6,249 nt of DNA. It comes from Porticoccus sp. (GTDB lineage Bacteria; Pseudomonadota; Gammaproteobacteria; Pseudomonadales; Porticoccaceae). The stretch covers positions 1 through 6,249 of the forward strand of contig DRHD01000047.1 in NCBI GenBank assembly GCA_011049795.1, in the 5' to 3' direction. Positions within the stretch are counted from its first letter, which is position 1; each line of letters begins with the position of its first letter. The notes below the pieces were generated by a model that did not search any database, had not been told where the DNA came from, and saw only the letters and a program-made list of their open reading frames with translations. This document shows positions 4,233 to 6,249 of the stretch, piece by piece. Both the position numbers and the translations under genes were made by a program.

Positions 4233-6249
4233 ATGGGTGCTAAAAACCCCGGAGTAATAACCCCAAGAAATTGCGATCCTTCGGTGCGGCAAGCCATACA
4301 GCGGCTTTCAACCAAGGTCTTTGGGCTGGAGTCCAATCCGTCTTTCGCAGGCTTAACGCTGTCCGGCTTGACAGCATCGAGTTTGTTAGAGACTGATGCC
4401 AGTAAGGTACTGACATCCATAGCTTCTCCGCTCATTGTGGGCAAGGGTGGCACAGGTGCCGCTACTCTAACTGATCATGGGATATTACTCGGTTCTGGGA
4501 CGGGTGCTGTTACTCCACTCGGTGCTGCTACCAATGGGCAGATACCAATAGGTTCTACTGGTGCAGATCCCGTACTTGCTACGATCACTGGTACAGCCAA
4601 TCAGGTCGTATCCACTTCTGGTATTGGGACCATAACACTTTCAACCCCGCAAGACATTCATACTGGTGCAAATCCCACGTTCGCGGGACTCACATTATCG
4701 GGGCTGACGGCGACCCGACTTGTATCGACTGATGGTTCTTCGCAGCTTGAATCCTCAGATATAGTAGCGTGGTTGACCGGGACTACCGATCATATTTCCA
4801 TGAGTGATGATGGTGATGGGACAGCAACGATTGATCTTGATACAAACACACAAACTCTTCTTGATTCACTTAATGGAATCTTTCTTGAGACTATTGATTT
4901 TACTGTTTCGTCAGTGGGTGGTACGGTTACAGGATCTCTCGAACAGGATGGCGGCGGCGATCTTATTCAGAGATTCTCGGACGGATACTCTACTCTCGAT
5001 TGTACGGCCCCTCAGTGTACGATAGACCTCACAGCCTTTGTAGGAACGGACGCGGTTCCTGCTGAGGTATTCGTTTACATTTTACAGTCGGGCAAAACCA
5101 CTCTCGTTGCCTCTAATTCTGATTGGCCTGCAACCGAGCATATTAAAATAGCTAATTTGCTTTTGAGATCGGCTGCTTCCACCGGTACAGATGGTGGGGC
5201 GTTAGTTAATCGTAACTGGAATGATCATGTTCAGAGTGCAGACAATCAAGGCCACATCACACATATCGAAGAACATCTTCGTCAAGAGGATGCTCATTAC
5301 AAGTCTGGAGTGGCCCTAACGATTAAGAATGCGGCTGGGGCGGACCTTACAACCGGCAATTCATCGACGGCGATAGAACTTGTGACGGCTGCTGGAACAA
5401 TATATCAACTTCACAAGCATACTTTTCCTGCTTTCGATATGTACCTAACTGCGACCGATGATGTGCATATCACCAATCAGCCCACAGATGAGGGCGGGGC
5501 GTATGGGACCTCTGTCGATCTTGTAACTGACATTACTGTTTACGTTGACGGCACAGCATCTGGTACGGCGATCACTGTTAATCGGTACTTCAATCTCGTG
5601 GTCTGGGGTGTCCAGAATAGGTCTGGCGAAGCGTCCCATATAATGATTAACCTGCCGACCGGAATCTATACTACATCCAGCAACGCTGTAGCTGACGTTG
5701 ACGGGTTCTCAGTATTTAATATCCCGTCTCAGTTCAAGGGCGAGGGATTTCTTATCGCCCGTTTGACTATGCGGCTGATCGCAGGGTCGCAGTGGACTTA
5801 TGTGGCCCAGGAAGATTTGAGAGGCCAAATGCCTCCGATCACGGCGGGCGTGGCAGTAACCACGACAGACCATTCACTGCTCGCCAACCTTATCGCCCCG
5901 GCTGACGACCACACGCAGTATATTAAAAATGCTGAATTTACCCAGAACTCTGGGATATTAGTAGGTACTGGAGTTGGTACATTTGTGGAGGAAGTAGGAG
6001 CAACAGTAAGAACTTCTATAGGCGTGGGTACTGGAGATAGTCCCCAATTTACAGGGTTGACTCTTGCTGGGAGTTTATCTTTGGGGTTTGGAGACTTAGT
6101 ATCTGAGCAAAACCCTGATGCTGTTGATGCAATAAGATTAAAAGGAACTGCAAGTCATACCGTTGCTGGATGTCCTGCATCCCCTTCTGGAATTGGTCAT
6201 CTATTAGGGACTCGGGTGACGTTTCGTTTGTTTGTGCGTATGGTAGACC
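4233..6249 (+). CDS. Modular phage tail fibre protein, open at the right edge
   Basis: From ATG at 4233 the frame stays open to the window end, giving 672 residues with no stop. Residues 1-34 may be the virion-attachment end (SVRQAIQRLSTKVFGLES). Residues 35-174 carry fibre repeats: NPSFAGLTLSGLTA (35-48), GKGGTGAATL (70-79), GILLGSGTGAVTPLGAATNG (83-102), TLSTPQDIHTG (135-145) and NPTFAGLTLSGLTA (147-160). Residues 190-310 are beta-rich. Residues 318-359 form a His-rich block (GGALVNRNWNDH, QGHITHIEEHLRQEDAHYKS), followed by QLHKHTFPAFDM (392-403). Residues 450-535 hold RYFNLVVWGVQNRSGEASH and end in EDLRGQMPP, a domain I recall from many environmental phage fibres. DHSLLANLIAPADDHTQY (546-563) matches the common DDHTQY fibre motif and leads into a second repeat cassette (GILVGTGVG, SPQFTGLTLAG). 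It probably acts as a trimeric host-contact fibre. The receptor-binding tip is likely beyond the window. Confidence 0.88.
   Translation, partial: MGAKNPGVITPRNCDPSVRQAIQRLSTKVFGLESNPSFAGLTLSGLTASSLLETDASKVLTSIASPLIVGKGGTGAATLTDHGILLGSGTGAVTPLGAATNGQIPIGSTGADPVLATITGTANQVVSTSGIGTITLSTPQDIHTGANPTFAGLTLSGLTATRLVSTDGSSQLESSDIVAWLTGTTDHISMSDDGDGTATIDLDTNTQTLLDSLNGIFLETIDFTVSSVGGTVTGSLEQDGGGDLIQRFSDGYSTLDCTAPQCTIDLTAFVGTDAVPAEVFVYILQSGKTTLVASNSDWPATEHIKIANLLLRSAASTGTDGGALVNRNWNDHVQSADNQGHITHIEEHLRQEDAHYKSGVALTIKNAAGADLTTGNSSTAIELVTAAGTIYQLHKHTFPAFDMYLTATDDVHITNQPTDEGGAYGTSVDLVTDITVYVDGTASGTAITVNRYFNLVVWGVQNRSGEASHIMINLPTGIYTTSSNAVADVDGFSVFNIPSQFKGEGFLIARLTMRLIAGSQWTYVAQEDLRGQMPPITAGVAVTTTDHSLLANLIAPADDHTQYIKNAEFTQNSGILVGTGVGTFVEEVGATVRTSIGVGTGDSPQFTGLTLAGSLSLGFGDLVSEQNPDAVDAIRLKGTASHTVAGCPASPSGIGHLLGTRVTFRLFVRMVD
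4335..4418 (+). repeat. Tail fibre repeat, copy 1
   Basis: This encodes fibre residues 35-62, beginning NPSFAGLTLSGLTA and continuing into a weaker match (LLETDASKVLTS). It recurs 112 residues later. Thirteen of the first 14 residues are identical to copy 2, yet only the Asn and Phe codons are the same in DNA. Confidence 0.85.
4671..4754 (+). repeat. Tail fibre repeat, copy 2
   Basis: This encodes residues 147-174, beginning NPTFAGLTLSGLTA and continuing LVSTDGSSQLES. It follows the TLSTPQDIHTGA lead-in. By hand it matches copy 1 at about 27 of the first 42 bases, against 13 of 14 residues. Confidence 0.85.
6039..6071 (+). repeat. Tail fibre repeat, diverged copy 3
   Basis: This encodes SPQFTGLTLAG, residues 603-613, matching the PxFxGLTLxG core of copies 1 and 2. 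It closes a second fibre cassette that starts near GILVGTGVG (574-582). Its Gly-Leu-Thr-Leu codons differ at every position from both other copies. Confidence 0.75.

Noticed and set aside
4178..4453. Minus-strand ORF of 91 residues across the start of the fibre gene
   Set aside because: It overlaps two well-supported plus-strand genes, has no recognisable motif and is opposite to the direction of every other gene; a shadow frame.
4804..5025. Plus-strand ORF of 73 residues inside the fibre region
   Set aside because: It lies out of frame inside the fibre reading frame, which shows clear fibre motifs throughout, and its Leu/Ile/Arg-rich product looks like an out-of-frame reading.
4335..6249. 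Diversity-generating retroelement variable region or CRISPR-like repeat array in the fibre
   Set aside because: No reverse transcriptase, template repeat or adenine-biased variable copy is visible, and the repeats are protein-level, unevenly spaced and diverged in DNA.
1..6249. Anti-phage defence system, toxin-antitoxin pair or other non-structural cargo
   Set aside because: Every supported gene fits a virion structural module; no nuclease, ATPase, transferase, membrane or DNA-binding motif was found.

Overview
The window is a densely packed stretch of a tailed bacteriophage (Caudoviricetes) genome, or of a prophage or metagenomic phage contig. Every supported gene is on the plus strand. Genes abut or overlap by one base, start with ATG after purine-rich ribosome binding sites, and end with TAA (TAG once), so the standard bacterial code fits. 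No host gene, RNA gene, transposon, CRISPR array, integrase or defence gene is visible. The host cannot be named. The tail-fibre and propeller-like sequences resemble, from memory, proteins of uncultured environmental phages, many podovirus-like; no search was run.

Layout: (1) bases 3-392, the C-terminal end of an unrecognised protein whose start lies outside the window; (2) 423-1004, a 193-residue, probably beta-rich virion protein, bracketed by two RNA hairpins; (3) 1062-3532, three consecutive genes that together look like one tail protein in pieces: a 75-residue N-terminal segment, a 209-residue beta-sandwich module and a 537-residue propeller-like body; (4) 3532-4230, a 232-residue Ala-rich helical protein with a Ser/Thr/Pro/Arg-rich tail; (5) 4233 to the right edge, a modular tail fibre, open at the 3' end with 672 residues visible.

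These genes probably build the tail or neck and the host-contact apparatus: the propeller-like protein as a tail hub or neck component, the sandwich module and fibre as likely surface-binding parts. The most notable signals are the split propeller gene, in which a 16-residue peptide ends one gene and is repeated near the start of the next; repeats conserved in protein but recoded in DNA; and a 36-base inverted repeat against the ribosome binding site of the first propeller fragment. I see a virion morphogenesis module with an unusual gene-splitting history, not a new enzymatic or immune system.
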